This document shows, in pieces, positions 33,305 through 42,293 of a stretch of DNA of 64,000 nucleotides. Position 1 is the stretch's first letter. Each line of letters starts with the position of its first letter. The notes under the pieces are model-generated. The model worked only from the letters and a program-made list of their open reading frames with translations, was not told the origin of the DNA and made no database searches. The DNA lies in contig NC_007511.1 of the NCBI RefSeq assembly GCF_000012945.1, positions 1,612,001 through 1,676,000 of the forward strand. Direction: 5' to 3'. The DNA is from Burkholderia lata. Lineage in GTDB: Bacteria > Pseudomonadota > Gammaproteobacteria > Burkholderiales > Burkholderiaceae. The translations under genes were made by a program, and so were the position numbers.

Positions 33305-34552
33305 ATGAGTGCAGACGCAGCCCCCGCATCCCCGTCGGTTCAGGACCGCATCCAGCACGTGTTCGTGCTGATGCTCGAGAACCGTTCCTTCGATCACCTG
33401 TTCGCGCTGTCGGGCTACCCCGACATCGTTGCCGCGTCGCCGGGCAACAGCAACGCGTACGGCGACGCGGTTTATCCGTTCGGCGGCGGCGCGCCCGACC
33501 GGATGCCGACCGATCCGTGCCACGAATTCACCGACGTGCTCGAGCAGCTCTGTGGCGCGGGCGTGCCGTTCGTGAAAGGGCAGCCGTATCCGCCGGTCGG
33601 CAACACCGGATTCGTGTCGAACTACGCGACCTCGCATTCCGAAGGCACGCCGCCGCAGCCGGCCGATGCGGGCAAGATCATGCAGGGCGTCAATATCGCG
33701 ACGCAGGCGCCGTCGCTGTCCGCGCTCGCGAACGCGTTCGTGCTGTGCGACGCGTGGCATGCGTCGATGCCGGGGCCGACCTGGCCGAACCGCTTCTTCT
33801 TGCACGGCGCGTCGTCGGCCGGGCTCGACCATTCGCCGACCAAGGAAGAAATGGCCGGATGGGACGCGTTCGACGGCTTTCCCTATCCAAAGGGGTCGAT
33901 CTTCGCCGCGCTCGGCGACGACAACTGGCGCATCTACCAGGACCAGACGGGCGACCCGCTCGGCCACGTGCCGCAGGTCGCGTCGCTGAAGGGCATCAGC
34001 TTCTTCGACATCGACGACCTCGCGCATTTCGAGGCCGATCTCGCAGCCGGCTATACGGCGCGCTACACGTTCATCGAACCCGGTTACGGCGACATCGTGC
34101 ACGGCACCTATCAGAACGGCAGCTCGCAGCACCCGATGGATGGCCTGGCCGGTGGCGACCAGCTCGCCGCGCGCGTGTACAACGCGATCCGCAATTCGCC
34201 GGTGTGGAACAACAGCCTGCTCGTGATCTGCTACGACGAGCATGGCGGCTTCTACGATTCGGTCAGGCCGGCCGCTGCGCCGCCGCCGAACGATGGCGCG
34301 GCGGCGACGTTGAACGCGAGCGGCTTCGGGTTCGACGTGTACGGCGTGCGGGTGCCGGCGATCGTGATCTCGCCGTGGGTCGCGGCCGGGCAGGTCGACC
34401 ATACGCCGTACGATCATGCATCGGTCGCCGCGACGCTCGAGCGGTTGTTCGGCTTCGCGCCGCTGACGGATCGCGACCGTCTCGCGAACGACCTGCTGGC
34501 ACTCGTCACCGCGACGTGCCGCACCGACTGCCCGCAAAGGATCGGATCATGA
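33305..34552 (+). CDS. Phosphoesterase-family protein (phospholipase C / acid phosphatase type)
   Basis: A 415-residue member of the PF04185 phosphoesterase family. VFVLMLENRSFDHLFA (about residues 19-34) holds the nucleophile region, CDAWHASMPGPTWPNR the second metal site, EPGYGD the third, and YDEHGGFYDSV with DHASVAATLERLF the last. Related enzymes include bacterial phospholipase C and AcpA acid phosphatase. No signal peptide or Tat motif is visible, unlike secreted PlcN/PlcH, so it may be cytoplasmic. Its ATG follows CCAGGAGGCGCC. A small gene overlaps its stop. Confidence 0.85.
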   Translation: MSADAAPASPSVQDRIQHVFVLMLENRSFDHLFALSGYPDIVAASPGNSNAYGDAVYPFGGGAPDRMPTDPCHEFTDVLEQLCGAGVPFVKGQPYPPVGNTGFVSNYATSHSEGTPPQPADAGKIMQGVNIATQAPSLSALANAFVLCDAWHASMPGPTWPNRFFLHGASSAGLDHSPTKEEMAGWDAFDGFPYPKGSIFAALGDDNWRIYQDQTGDPLGHVPQVASLKGISFFDIDDLAHFEADLAAGYTARYTFIEPGYGDIVHGTYQNGSSQHPMDGLAGGDQLAARVYNAIRNSPVWNNSLLVICYDEHGGFYDSVRPAAAPPPNDGAAATLNASGFGFDVYGVRVPAIVISPWVAAGQVDHTPYDHASVAATLERLFGFAPLTDRDRLANDLLALVTATCRTDCPQRIGS

Positions 34553-34797
34553 GTACGACACCGACGTTCGACCCGCGCGATGCATTGCCCGTGCGCGACG
34601 GCACGAGCCTGATCGCGTTTCTGCACATCCTGAAGAAAGCGCATGCGGCGCTGGTCGGTCATGACAAGGCCCATCAGCGCTTCAGCGAGATCGTGACGCG
34701 CGGGCAGGCGCGGCAATACATCGAGGAACTGATGCCGTCGCTGCTGCAGGCGCGCGCAGCGCATCGGCGCAAGCGGCACGGCGGGAAGCATCATTGA
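34549..34797 (+). CDS. Small conserved protein following the phosphoesterase
   Basis: An 82-residue protein starting with an ATGA overlap with the phosphoesterase gene. It is largely helical in appearance and ends in a very basic tail (RRKRHGGKHH). No known domain is recognised. The tight coupling suggests it assists the upstream enzyme. Confidence 0.6.
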   Translation: MSTTPTFDPRDALPVRDGTSLIAFLHILKKAHAALVGHDKAHQRFSEIVTRGQARQYIEELMPSLLQARAAHRRKRHGGKHH

Positions 34798-34845
34798 CGG
34801 CAACGGCGGCGCATACCGGCATCGCATCAAACCGGACGCATGGCG

Positions 34846-36267
34846 TCACGCCGCGTGCCGCGCACGCGGCATGCTGACCGCCGACACCGCAGCGCCGGTC
34901 AACTGAACGGCCGCGCCGGCGAACATCGCCGCGCGCAAGCCGGCCGCACCGCCGTGCGCAGCCGCGAACAGCGTACCGAGCACGGCGATGCCGAGCGTCG
35001 CGCCGGTCATGCGCGCGACATTGACGAGTGCACTCGCGGTGCCCGACCGCGCGGCGTCGACCGCGCCGACCGCGACGGTCATCAACGGGCCCGTCGCGAT
35101 CCCCATGCCGAGCCCCGTCAACGCGAGCCCGAGTTCGGCGCCGAGCAGGCTCGACGAACCGGCTGACGTGCCGATCATCGCGAGCCCGCTCGCGATCAGG
35201 GCGACACCGCCGGCTGTGGCCGCACGCGCGCCGATGCGCTCGGACAACGGCCCCGACCACGGCGAGACGAACACGAACACGAGCGCCATCGGCAGCAGCG
35301 CGAGGCCCGCGCCGGTCGAATCGAGGCGGCCGGCGCCTTGCCAGAAGAGCGGCAGCAGGAACAGCACGCCGTACATCCCGAACGTCATGCCGGTGGTCGC
35401 GGCGATCGCGCCGCGAAACGCGCCGATCCGGAAGAGTTCGAGCGGCACGAGCGCGGCCGCGCCGTGACGCCGTTCGATCGCGACGAATGCCACGAGCGCA
35501 GCGATCGCGACGCCGCCAGCGAGCGCGCACGCAGCCGGTGAATCGCGGAACACGATCGCCGCATAGGCCAGCGCGCCGAGCGCGAGCGCGCCCGTGACTT
35601 GCGCACCGACGTCGATGTGCCGGCCGCGCGGATCGGACGACTCGGGCACCGCCGGGATCGCGAGCAGCATCGCGGCGACGCTCAGCGGCACGACGACGAA
35701 GAAGATGCTGCGCCAGCCGAAGTGCCGGATCAGCACGCCGCCGAGCGTCGGGCCGATCGCCATCGCCACGCCGTTGCACGCAGCCCAGATGCCGAGCGCG
35801 CGGCCACGCTCGACCGGATCGCGCCACACCACGCGCACGATCGCGAGCGACGCCGGCAGCAGCAGCGCCGCGCCGACACCGGCCAGCGCGCGGGCGGCGA
35901 TCAGCACCGATACCGATGGCGCGAGCGCGCACAGCAGCGACGCGACGGTGAAGAGGGCCGTGCCCGCGATGAAGAGGCGGCGCCGGCCGTGCAGGTCGGC
36001 GAGCAGCCCGCCGGTCAGCAGCAGCACCGCGTAAGTGAGGTTGTAACTGTCGACGACCCATTGCAATGCGCCGACGCCCGCGTGGAAATAGTCGCCGATC
36101 GCACGCGTCGCGAGATTGACGACGGCCGTGTCGACCTGCGCGACGAGCACCGCGAGGCACAGGGTCAGCAGCGTCATCCCGCGCCGTTCGGTGGTGGCGC
36201 AGGCGGCCGGGGCGAGATGACCCGAATTCGGCACGATAGGTCGCTCCTTGAACGTCGTTCGATTCAT
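34846..36267 (-). CDS. MFS transporter of the DHA2 (14-TM drug exporter) type
   Basis: A 473-residue membrane protein. TM1 includes the D-T-A-V-V-N signature (AVLVAQVDTAVVNLATRAIG), followed by WVVDSYNLTYAVLL and GGLLADLHGRRRLFIAG (motif A), and GVGAALLLPASLAIV (motif C area). These are marks of DHA2/EmrB-like multidrug exporters. Start ATG 36267 is chosen; upstream ATG 36312 lacks support. It probably exports a drug or toxic metabolite, as no substrate-specific partner is nearby. Confidence 0.87.
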   Translation of the reverse strand: MNRTTFKERPIVPNSGHLAPAACATTERRGMTLLTLCLAVLVAQVDTAVVNLATRAIGDYFHAGVGALQWVVDSYNLTYAVLLLTGGLLADLHGRRRLFIAGTALFTVASLLCALAPSVSVLIAARALAGVGAALLLPASLAIVRVVWRDPVERGRALGIWAACNGVAMAIGPTLGGVLIRHFGWRSIFFVVVPLSVAAMLLAIPAVPESSDPRGRHIDVGAQVTGALALGALAYAAIVFRDSPAACALAGGVAIAALVAFVAIERRHGAAALVPLELFRIGAFRGAIAATTGMTFGMYGVLFLLPLFWQGAGRLDSTGAGLALLPMALVFVFVSPWSGPLSERIGARAATAGGVALIASGLAMIGTSAGSSSLLGAELGLALTGLGMGIATGPLMTVAVGAVDAARSGTASALVNVARMTGATLGIAVLGTLFAAAHGGAAGLRAAMFAGAAVQLTGAAVSAVSMPRARHAA

Positions 36268-36460
36268 GCTGCGCCGTGGCTGCTGACAGCGTGGTGTCAG
36301 CAGGCGCTGCATCGGGTGAGCCGGGCGGGGCGATGCGCACGGTTCATGCCGGGCAGTCGTTCATCCGATCGGACGATTCGGCGCCGATACGCGGGCGATA
36401 GGGTCTGTCACGGCGCGTATGCGCCACTCCCGCCCCCGTCACCATCGACAGAGGACCCGC

Positions 36461-37909
36461 ATGACACTGTCCGCCCGCAAGCCGCCTGGTTCGGCCCCGT
36501 TCTCCCGCTACGCGCCTTTCACCCGTCGTCCACTGACCAGGCGCATCGTTTGTGCCACCGCAGTCGCCGTGTCGGCCGTGCTGTCCGCGCCGGCCGCGCG
36601 CGCGGACGAGCCGGCAACCGGCACGCTGATCCGCGAAGCCTACGACTACGCGTTTCCGCTGTTCAAGCTGTCGCAGTACCGCTGGACGGCGCTGGAAACG
36701 ACCGGCGCGCGTACCAGCACGACGTTGAGCCGGTTTGCACACGCGCGCGAGATCGCCACGCCCGACGACCGGTGGGCCAATTCGCCGATCGTCGACGCGT
36801 TGTATTCGACCGCCTGGATCGATCTCGCGCGCGGCCCGGTCACGATCGATACGCCCGACACGACCGGGCGCTATACGGTCCTGACGCTGATCGATTTCTA
36901 CTCGAACACGTTTTTCTATGCGGGGCACCGCACGACAGGCACCGCGCCGCAGCATTACCTGCTGGTCGGGCCCGGCTGGAAAGGGGCCGTTCCGGATGGG
37001 GTGCGGCTGGTTCGTGCGCCGGCCAATGACGTGTACGTCAACCTGCGTGTCGCGGTTGACGGGCCGGCCGATCTCGCGGCCGCCAATGCCGTGCAGGACG
37101 GGTTCCGCATCACGCCCGAACGTGCCGCCGCGGACGTGAGCACGCATGGCCCGTCACGCATTCAGCCGCGCGACGACGATGCGCAGAACTTCGTCGCGAT
37201 CGCGAACCAGATGCTCGCGCTCGATCCGCCGCCCGCGCACGACCGTGCGCTGGTCGAACGGTATCGCCGCATCGGCATCTGCGGTGCCGAATGTGCGTGG
37301 GATCGACTGCCGGACGATGTCCGCGCGGCGTGGAAGGAGGCCTATCCGGCGCTCGAGCAGCAGTTCGTGAAGACCTACCTCGCGGCGGCAGGATCGCACG
37401 GCTGGATCAACTACAACCCGCCGGGTTCGAAGCTCGGCACGACCGAACAGCGCGACTACCCGTTGCGTGCGCTCGCCCTGGCGATGGGGATGGGGATTCT
37501 CGGCGTGAGCCGCGACGAAGCCAATTACTGGATCACGTTCCGCGATGCGCACGCGCAGCCGTTGCTCGGCAGCCGCCGCTATCGGTTGCGCCTGCCGCCG
37601 GGCGGGATTCCGTCGAACGCGTTCTGGTCGGTGTCGCTGTACGCGGTCGACCCGGATGGCCAGTTCCTGAATGCCAACCCGATCGGCCGATACCAGATCA
37701 GCAGCCACACGCGCGGCCTGGCCGTCAATCCGGACGGCAGTATCGACATCGTGCTGCAGGCGGCGCGCCCCGATGGCGCGTCGGCAGCGAACTGGCTGCC
37801 GACGCCGGCCGACGGCCGGCCGTTCACGCTGTTCGCGCGCGCCTACGAGCCGACCGGCAGCGTGCTGCAAGGGACGTTCGCGATGCCGTCGGCGGAGCCG
37901 GTGCAATAA
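36461..37909 (+). CDS. DUF1254/DUF1214 domain protein, exported
   Basis: A 482-residue protein. After a long signal peptide ending at APAARADE (about residue 49) it has the DUF1254 domain (YDYAFPLFKLSQYRWT, then YSTAWIDLARGPVTI) and the DUF1214 domain (PPGGIPSNAFWSVSLYAVD and PNPIG-like end). The family is widespread and periplasmic or secreted, of unsettled function. It is divergent from the MFS exporter gene and converges on the aldolase operon, with terminator-like hairpins in between. Confidence 0.85.
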   Translation: MTLSARKPPGSAPFSRYAPFTRRPLTRRIVCATAVAVSAVLSAPAARADEPATGTLIREAYDYAFPLFKLSQYRWTALETTGARTSTTLSRFAHAREIATPDDRWANSPIVDALYSTAWIDLARGPVTIDTPDTTGRYTVLTLIDFYSNTFFYAGHRTTGTAPQHYLLVGPGWKGAVPDGVRLVRAPANDVYVNLRVAVDGPADLAAANAVQDGFRITPERAAADVSTHGPSRIQPRDDDAQNFVAIANQMLALDPPPAHDRALVERYRRIGICGAECAWDRLPDDVRAAWKEAYPALEQQFVKTYLAAAGSHGWINYNPPGSKLGTTEQRDYPLRALALAMGMGILGVSRDEANYWITFRDAHAQPLLGSRRYRLRLPPGGIPSNAFWSVSLYAVDPDGQFLNANPIGRYQISSHTRGLAVNPDGSIDIVLQAARPDGASAANWLPTPADGRPFTLFARAYEPTGSVLQGTFAMPSAEPVQ

Positions 37910-37928
37910 CCGGCGCACGCAGAAAAGA

Positions 37929-37951
37929 AACGGGGCGCATCGCGCCCCGTT
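37929..37951 (-). terminator. Intrinsic terminator of the minus-strand aldolase operon
   Basis: AACGGGGCGC-ATC-GCGCCCCGTT is a perfect 10-bp stem; read on the minus strand it is followed by TCTTTTCT. It also lies just past the DUF1254 stop, so it may act in both directions. Confidence 0.6.
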
Positions 37952-37960
37952 CCGCATGAT

Positions 37961-37997
37961 CGACGCGGTATCGGGCGAGCAACCCGATACCGCGTCG
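37961..37997. repeat. Perfect 15-bp inverted repeat between convergent genes
   Basis: CGACGCGGTATCGGG (37961-37975) pairs exactly with CCCGATACCGCGTCG (37983-37997) around a 7-base loop. It stands 11 bases after the aldolase stop on the minus strand and probably strengthens termination. Confidence 0.65.
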
Positions 37998-38007
37998 AGT
38001 ACGTCGA

Positions 38008-39039
38008 TTACGCCACTACCTCCCGCGCCCGCACCATCGTCAGTGCCGCATCTTCGATCATGTCTTCCTGCCCGCCGACGAGCCGTTGCCGGCCCAGCTC
38101 GACGAGGATGTCGCGCGCGGGAATCCCGTACTTCGCTTCCGCGCGCTTCGCGAACAGCAGGAACGACGAGTAGACGCCCGCATAGCCGAGCGTCAGCGCG
38201 TCGCGGTCGAGGCGGATCGGCGCGTCCATGATCGGCACGACGAGATCCTCGGCGACGTCCGAGATCGCGAACACGTCGACGCCCGTCTCGATCCCCATCC
38301 GGTCGCACACCGCGACGAACACTTCCATCGGCGTGTTGCCGGCGCCGGCGCCGAGGCCGGCCGCGGCCGCGTCGATCCGGTTCGCGCCGGCGGCCACCGC
38401 CGCGACCGAGTTCGCGACGCCCATCGCGAGGTTGTGGTGGCCGTGGAAGCCGAGTTCCGTCTCCGGCTTCAGCGCGTCGCGCACCTGGCTGATGCGCGCA
38501 GTCACGTCGTCGGGCAGCATGTGGCCGGCCGAATCGGTGATGTAGATGCAGTTCGCGCCGTACGATTCCATCAGCTTCGCCTGCACGACGAGCTGCTCCG
38601 GCGACGACATGTGCGCCATCATCAGGAAGCCGACCGTATCGAGCCCGAGTGTGCGTGCGAGGCCGATGTGCTGCTCCGATACGTCGGCCTCGGTGCAGTG
38701 CGTCGCGACGCGGATCGTGCCGACGCCGAGTTCGTGCGCCATGCGCAGGTGCTCGACGGTGCCGATGCCCGGCAGCAGCAGCGCCGACACCTTCGCCTGC
38801 TTCAGCTCCGGAATCACGGCGCTCAGGTACGCCTCGTCGGTATGCGCGGGGAACCCGTAGTTGACCGACGCACCGCCGAGCCCGTCGCCGTGCGTGACCT
38901 CGATCAGCGGCACGCCGGCCGCGTCGAGCCCGCGCGCGATGTTGCGCATCTGGTCGAGCGTGATCTGGTGGCGCTTCGGGTGCATCCCGTCGCGCAGCGA
39001 CATGTCGTGGACGGTGATCTTCTTGCCTGCAAGTGACAT
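38008..39039 (-). CDS. hsaF: 4-hydroxy-2-oxoacid aldolase (HsaF/TesG-like)
   Basis: A 343-residue class II aldolase of the DRE-TIM metallolyase group. [16 protein letters not shown] gives the metal and substrate residues near the N-terminus, and [14 protein letters not shown] the two metal His. The C-terminal domain that docks with the dehydrogenase is present. It cleaves 4-hydroxy-2-oxoacids to pyruvate and an aldehyde, which is channelled to the partner dehydrogenase encoded 16 bases upstream. In steroid pathways the substrate is 4-hydroxy-2-oxohexanoate. The same enzyme type serves aromatic meta-pathways (MhpE, BphI); the steroid assignment is from context. Confidence 0.88.
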   Translation of the reverse strand: MSLAGKKITVHDMSLRDGMHPKRHQITLDQMRNIARGLDAAGVPLIEVTHGDGLGGASVNYGFPAHTDEAYLSAVIPELKQAKVSALLLPGIGTVEHLRMAHELGVGTIRVATHCTEADVSEQHIGLARTLGLDTVGFLMMAHMSSPEQLVVQAKLMESYGANCIYITDSAGHMLPDDVTARISQVRDALKPETELGFHGHHNLAMGVANSVAAVAAGANRIDAAAAGLGAGAGNTPMEVFVAVCDRMGIETGVDVFAISDVAEDLVVPIMDAPIRLDRDALTLGYAGVYSSFLLFAKRAEAKYGIPARDILVELGRQRLVGGQEDMIEDAALTMVRAREVVA

Positions 39040-39055
39040 TGCGTGGCTCCTCAAC

Positions 39056-39955
39056 TCAAGCGGTAGCGGCCGTCGCGGCCAGCATCTGTTCGGCGAAACG
39101 CTCGGCCGTGGCGGCCGCGGCGGCGGTCATGATGTCGAGGTTGCCCGCGTACTTCGGCAGGTAGTCGCCGAGCCCTTCGACTTCCATGAAGACCGACACG
39201 CGATTGCCGTCGAACACCGGGCCGTTCTTCAGCGTGTAGCCGGGCACGTAGCGCTGCACTTCCTTGACCATCGCATGCACGGACGCGGTGATCGCGTCGA
39301 CGTCGGGCGGCCCGTCGGTCAGGCAATGGATCGTGTCGCGCATGATCAGCGGCGGCTCGGCCGGGTTGATCACGATGATCGCCTTGCCCTTGCGAGCGCC
39401 GCCGACCTGTTCGATCGCGCCGGACGTCGTGCGCGTGAATTCGTCGATGTTCTTGCGCGTGCCGGGGCCGACCGAGCGCGACGACACGGTCGCGACGATC
39501 TCGCCGTACGCAACCGGCTGCACGCGTGAGACCGCGTATACCATCGGGATCGTCGCCTGGCCGCCGCAGGTCACCATGTTCACGTTCGTCTGCGCGCTGT
39601 CGAGGTGCGCGTCGAGGTTCACCGGCGGCACGCAGTACGGCCCGATCGCGGCGGGCGTCAGGTCGATCATCTTCACGCCGAGCGCGGTGAGCTTGTCGGA
39701 GTTGTCGCGGTGGACGTAGGCCGAGGTCGCGTCGAATGCGATGCGGATTTCGTCGGCGGCGACGTGCGGCAGCAGCCCGTCGACGCCCTTGTCGGTCGTC
39801 TTCAGGCCGAACTCGCGGGCCCGCGCGAGGCCGTCGGACGCCGGATCGACGCCGACCATCCACACGGGTTCGAGCACCGTCGAGCGGCGCAGCTTGTAGA
39901 GCAGGTCGGTGCCGATGTTGCCGGGCCCGATCAGTGCGCATTTGATTTTCTTCAT
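39056..39955 (-). CDS. hsaG: Acylating aldehyde dehydrogenase (HsaG/TesF-like)
   Basis: A 299-residue acetaldehyde/propanal dehydrogenase (CoA-acylating). The nucleotide loop is [17 protein letters not shown] (residues 6-22) and the thiol nucleophile is Cys130 in [11 protein letters not shown]. It oxidises the aldehyde delivered by the aldolase to acetyl- or propionyl-CoA. Gene order hydratase-dehydrogenase-aldolase, with gaps of 13 and 16 bases, is the usual arrangement. Propanal is the expected substrate in the steroid route. Confidence 0.9.
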   Translation of the reverse strand: MKKIKCALIGPGNIGTDLLYKLRRSTVLEPVWMVGVDPASDGLARAREFGLKTTDKGVDGLLPHVAADEIRIAFDATSAYVHRDNSDKLTALGVKMIDLTPAAIGPYCVPPVNLDAHLDSAQTNVNMVTCGGQATIPMVYAVSRVQPVAYGEIVATVSSRSVGPGTRKNIDEFTRTTSGAIEQVGGARKGKAIIVINPAEPPLIMRDTIHCLTDGPPDVDAITASVHAMVKEVQRYVPGYTLKNGPVFDGNRVSVFMEVEGLGDYLPKYAGNLDIMTAAAAATAERFAEQMLAATAATA

Positions 39956-39968
39956 CAGGATTCTTCCT

Positions 39969-40751
39969 TTAGATAAAGCGGACGTCGCAACTGCCGATGC
40001 CGGAGATATGCATCGACAGTGCGTCGCCGGCCGTGACCGGAATCAGTTTCGCGAGCGAGCCGGACAGCACGATCTCGCCGGCGAGCAGCGGCACGTCGTA
40101 CGCGGCGAGCGTGTTCGCGAGCCACGCGACCGCGTCGGCAGGGTGGCCGAGCGCCGCGTCGCCGCGCCCTTGTGCGACGGGCTCGCCGTTTTTCTCGATC
40201 GTCATCTCGCACGCGGCGAGGTCGAGCGTGCGCGGATCGACGCGCGCGTCGCCGAGCACGTACACGCCGCACGACGCGTTGTCGGCGACGGTGTCCTCGA
40301 TGCGGATCGCCCAGTCGCGGATGCGCGAGTCGACGATCTCGAAGCAGGGCGCGACAGCGGCCGTCGCGGCGATCACGTCGGTGCGGTCGATGCCGGGGCC
40401 GCGCAGGTCGCGCGCGAGGATGAAGGCAATTTCACCCTCCGCGCGCGGCGCGATCAGCGAATCGGCGGCGATCGCTTCGCCGGCCGCGTAGTGCATGCCG
40501 GACAGCAGGATGCCGAAATCGGGCTGGCGCACGTTCAGCATGTCCTGCACGGCCTGGCTCGTCACGCCGATCTTCTTGCCGACCACAGCCTCACCGTGTT
40601 CGACGCGGCGTTCGATGAAACGCTGCTGGATGCGGTAGGCATCGTCGAGCGACAGGCGGCGGGGGCGGCTCGACAGCGGTGCGACCGGCGCACGCGCATG
40701 CCATGCGGCGTACAGTTCGTCGCCGAGCGTCGTATGCAGGCGGGAAGACAT
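39969..40751 (-). CDS. hsaE: 2-hydroxydienoate hydratase (HsaE/TesE-like)
   Basis: A 260-residue hydratase of the fumarylacetoacetase-like fold. [34 protein letters not shown] and [13 protein letters not shown] are conserved in MhpD, BphH and TesE. It adds water to 2-hydroxyhexa-2,4-dienoate, the C6 fragment released by the HsaD hydrolase. GAGGG precedes the ATG. The 119-base gap to the DUF1329 gene contains hairpins, so expression relative to the upstream genes may be reduced or independent. Confidence 0.88.
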   Translation of the reverse strand: MSSRLHTTLGDELYAAWHARAPVAPLSSRPRRLSLDDAYRIQQRFIERRVEHGEAVVGKKIGVTSQAVQDMLNVRQPDFGILLSGMHYAAGEAIAADSLIAPRAEGEIAFILARDLRGPGIDRTDVIAATAAVAPCFEIVDSRIRDWAIRIEDTVADNASCGVYVLGDARVDPRTLDLAACEMTIEKNGEPVAQGRGDAALGHPADAVAWLANTLAAYDVPLLAGEIVLSGSLAKLIPVTAGDALSMHISGIGSCDVRFI

Positions 40752-40790
40752 GAAAAGGCCCTCGAATCTCGAATGAATCGAATGGAAAAG

Positions 40791-40837
40791 GCCGCCGTCG
40801 CGGGCGGCGTCGGGCGCCGGAGCGGAGGCTCCGGCGC
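40791..40837 (-). terminator. Tandem hairpins between DUF1329 and hydratase genes
   Basis: GCGCCGGAGC-GGAG-GCTCCGGCGC (40814-40837) is a perfect 10-bp stem. A second one at 40791-40808 (GCCGCC/GGCGGC) is followed on the minus strand by CTTTTCC. Together they look like an intrinsic terminator or attenuator inside the operon. Confidence 0.5.
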
Positions 40838-40870
40838 GTCGGTCGCGGGCGAGCCGCGTCGACAGGTTGC

Positions 40871-42253
40871 TTAGTTACCCGAACTGCGAATCGCGTCCGG
40901 CGAGAAGTACGCCTCGTTGAACTGCGGGCTGTTGTCGAGCTTCGGCATCGGGCCTTCGTTCGTCAGGCGGTCGGCCATGTACGCGCCGGAAATCAGGTCG
41001 TGATAGAACACGACGCCCGGGTAGAACACCTTCGCGTCATACGCGTACAGCGTCGTCGCGACGTTGGTGCGCCACAGCTGGCCGCGCGCGTCGTAGTTGT
41101 CGGCGAGCAGCGTCATCCACGAATCCTCGTCGATGTACAGCACGCGCTTCGCATACTGGTGACGGTAGTTGCTCTTCAGCGTCGCCTGCAGCACCCACAC
41201 GCGATGCAGCTCGTAGCGGACATACGACGGGTTCTCGTGGCCCTTGGTCAGCAGGTCCGCGTACTTCACCGAGCTGTCCATCGCCTTGTAGTTGTCGTAC
41301 GGCACGTAGATCTCGCGCTTGCCGACGATTTTCCAGTCGTAGCGGTCGCCGGGGCCGTTGTACAGGCGGTCGTCGTCGACGGTGCGGAAGCCGCCCGGGC
41401 CTTGCGGCTGGTCATAGCCGTACTCGGGCGCCTGGCGCACGCGCCGCGTGCCGGGGTTGTACATCCACGTGCGCGACGAGTTGTCCGCGCCGGCCTTGTC
41501 CCAGTTCGTGAAGCCGACGATCAGCGAGCCGCGGTCGGACAGCGGCAGCTCCGTCGCGTTGCGGTAGTACGTGCGGTTGTTCAGGTCGCTTTTCACGTCG
41601 AACTTGCCGGAGTTGCGCGGCGAGTAGATGTCGTAGCGCACCTTGCCCCACGCGATGTTGCCGTCCGAGTACACGACCGCCTGGTCGTAGGTCGCCTGCT
41701 CGGCGCCGATCGCCGACGAGAAGCGCTGGTTCCACAGCAGCTCGGCAGCGGTTTTCGGGATCGGGTAAGGCACCGTCGGCGGCGCATTCGTGAGGCCGTT
41801 CGCGTCGGCCGTCATCGTCGAATCCGGCGAGTACGCGCGGATGTCCTTGTAGACCGAATCCGCGTAGCGGAAGTCGCGATGGCTCGGGTAGACGTTGATC
41901 TTGAACGAGGTCGGGTAGCGCTTGAACATCGCCTTCTGCCCGTCGGTCAGGTGCTCGGCGTACTGCGCCATGTTTTCCGCGGTGATCGTCGCGACCGGCT
42001 TGTCGCTCGCGAACGGATCGGGGTAGCGGCTGCCGCGCTTGTACTGCACGTCCGGTGGCGTGCCGAGCCACTTGCCCGACCACTCGGGCACGCTGCTGTC
42101 CTTGCTCGCGGCGCGCACCGCGCCCATCGGCGTCAGCGGGCCGTCGAGCGCCTTCAGGTCGTCCGGCGTGACCTTCGGGAACGACGCTGTCGCGACGACC
42201 GCGCACGCGGCCATCACCGACGCGCGCAGGAGGGGGAGATGAATGCGTTTCAT
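40871..42253 (-). CDS. DUF1329 protein, exported, LolA/LolB-like fold expected
   Basis: A 460-residue protein with an N-terminal signal (MKRIHLPLLRASVMAACAVV). The family pattern is visible as DLKALDGPLTPMGAVRAAS near the start and WMYNPGTRRVRQAPEYGYDQ in the middle; ARGQLWRTN and HDLISGAYMADRL come near the end. DUF1329 proteins are annotated as outer-membrane lipoprotein-sorting-like because of their Lol-type fold, and are predicted to carry hydrophobic molecules in the periplasm. AAGAGGA precedes ATG. It follows the DUF1302 gene by 40 bases, the usual pairing. Confidence 0.87.
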   Translation of the reverse strand: MKRIHLPLLRASVMAACAVVATASFPKVTPDDLKALDGPLTPMGAVRAASKDSSVPEWSGKWLGTPPDVQYKRGSRYPDPFASDKPVATITAENMAQYAEHLTDGQKAMFKRYPTSFKINVYPSHRDFRYADSVYKDIRAYSPDSTMTADANGLTNAPPTVPYPIPKTAAELLWNQRFSSAIGAEQATYDQAVVYSDGNIAWGKVRYDIYSPRNSGKFDVKSDLNNRTYYRNATELPLSDRGSLIVGFTNWDKAGADNSSRTWMYNPGTRRVRQAPEYGYDQPQGPGGFRTVDDDRLYNGPGDRYDWKIVGKREIYVPYDNYKAMDSSVKYADLLTKGHENPSYVRYELHRVWVLQATLKSNYRHQYAKRVLYIDEDSWMTLLADNYDARGQLWRTNVATTLYAYDAKVFYPGVVFYHDLISGAYMADRLTNEGPMPKLDNSPQFNEAYFSPDAIRSSGN

Positions 42254-42293
42254 ATCAATCCTCTTCTTGCTAAGTAACGAGCGGCCGGGCCGC

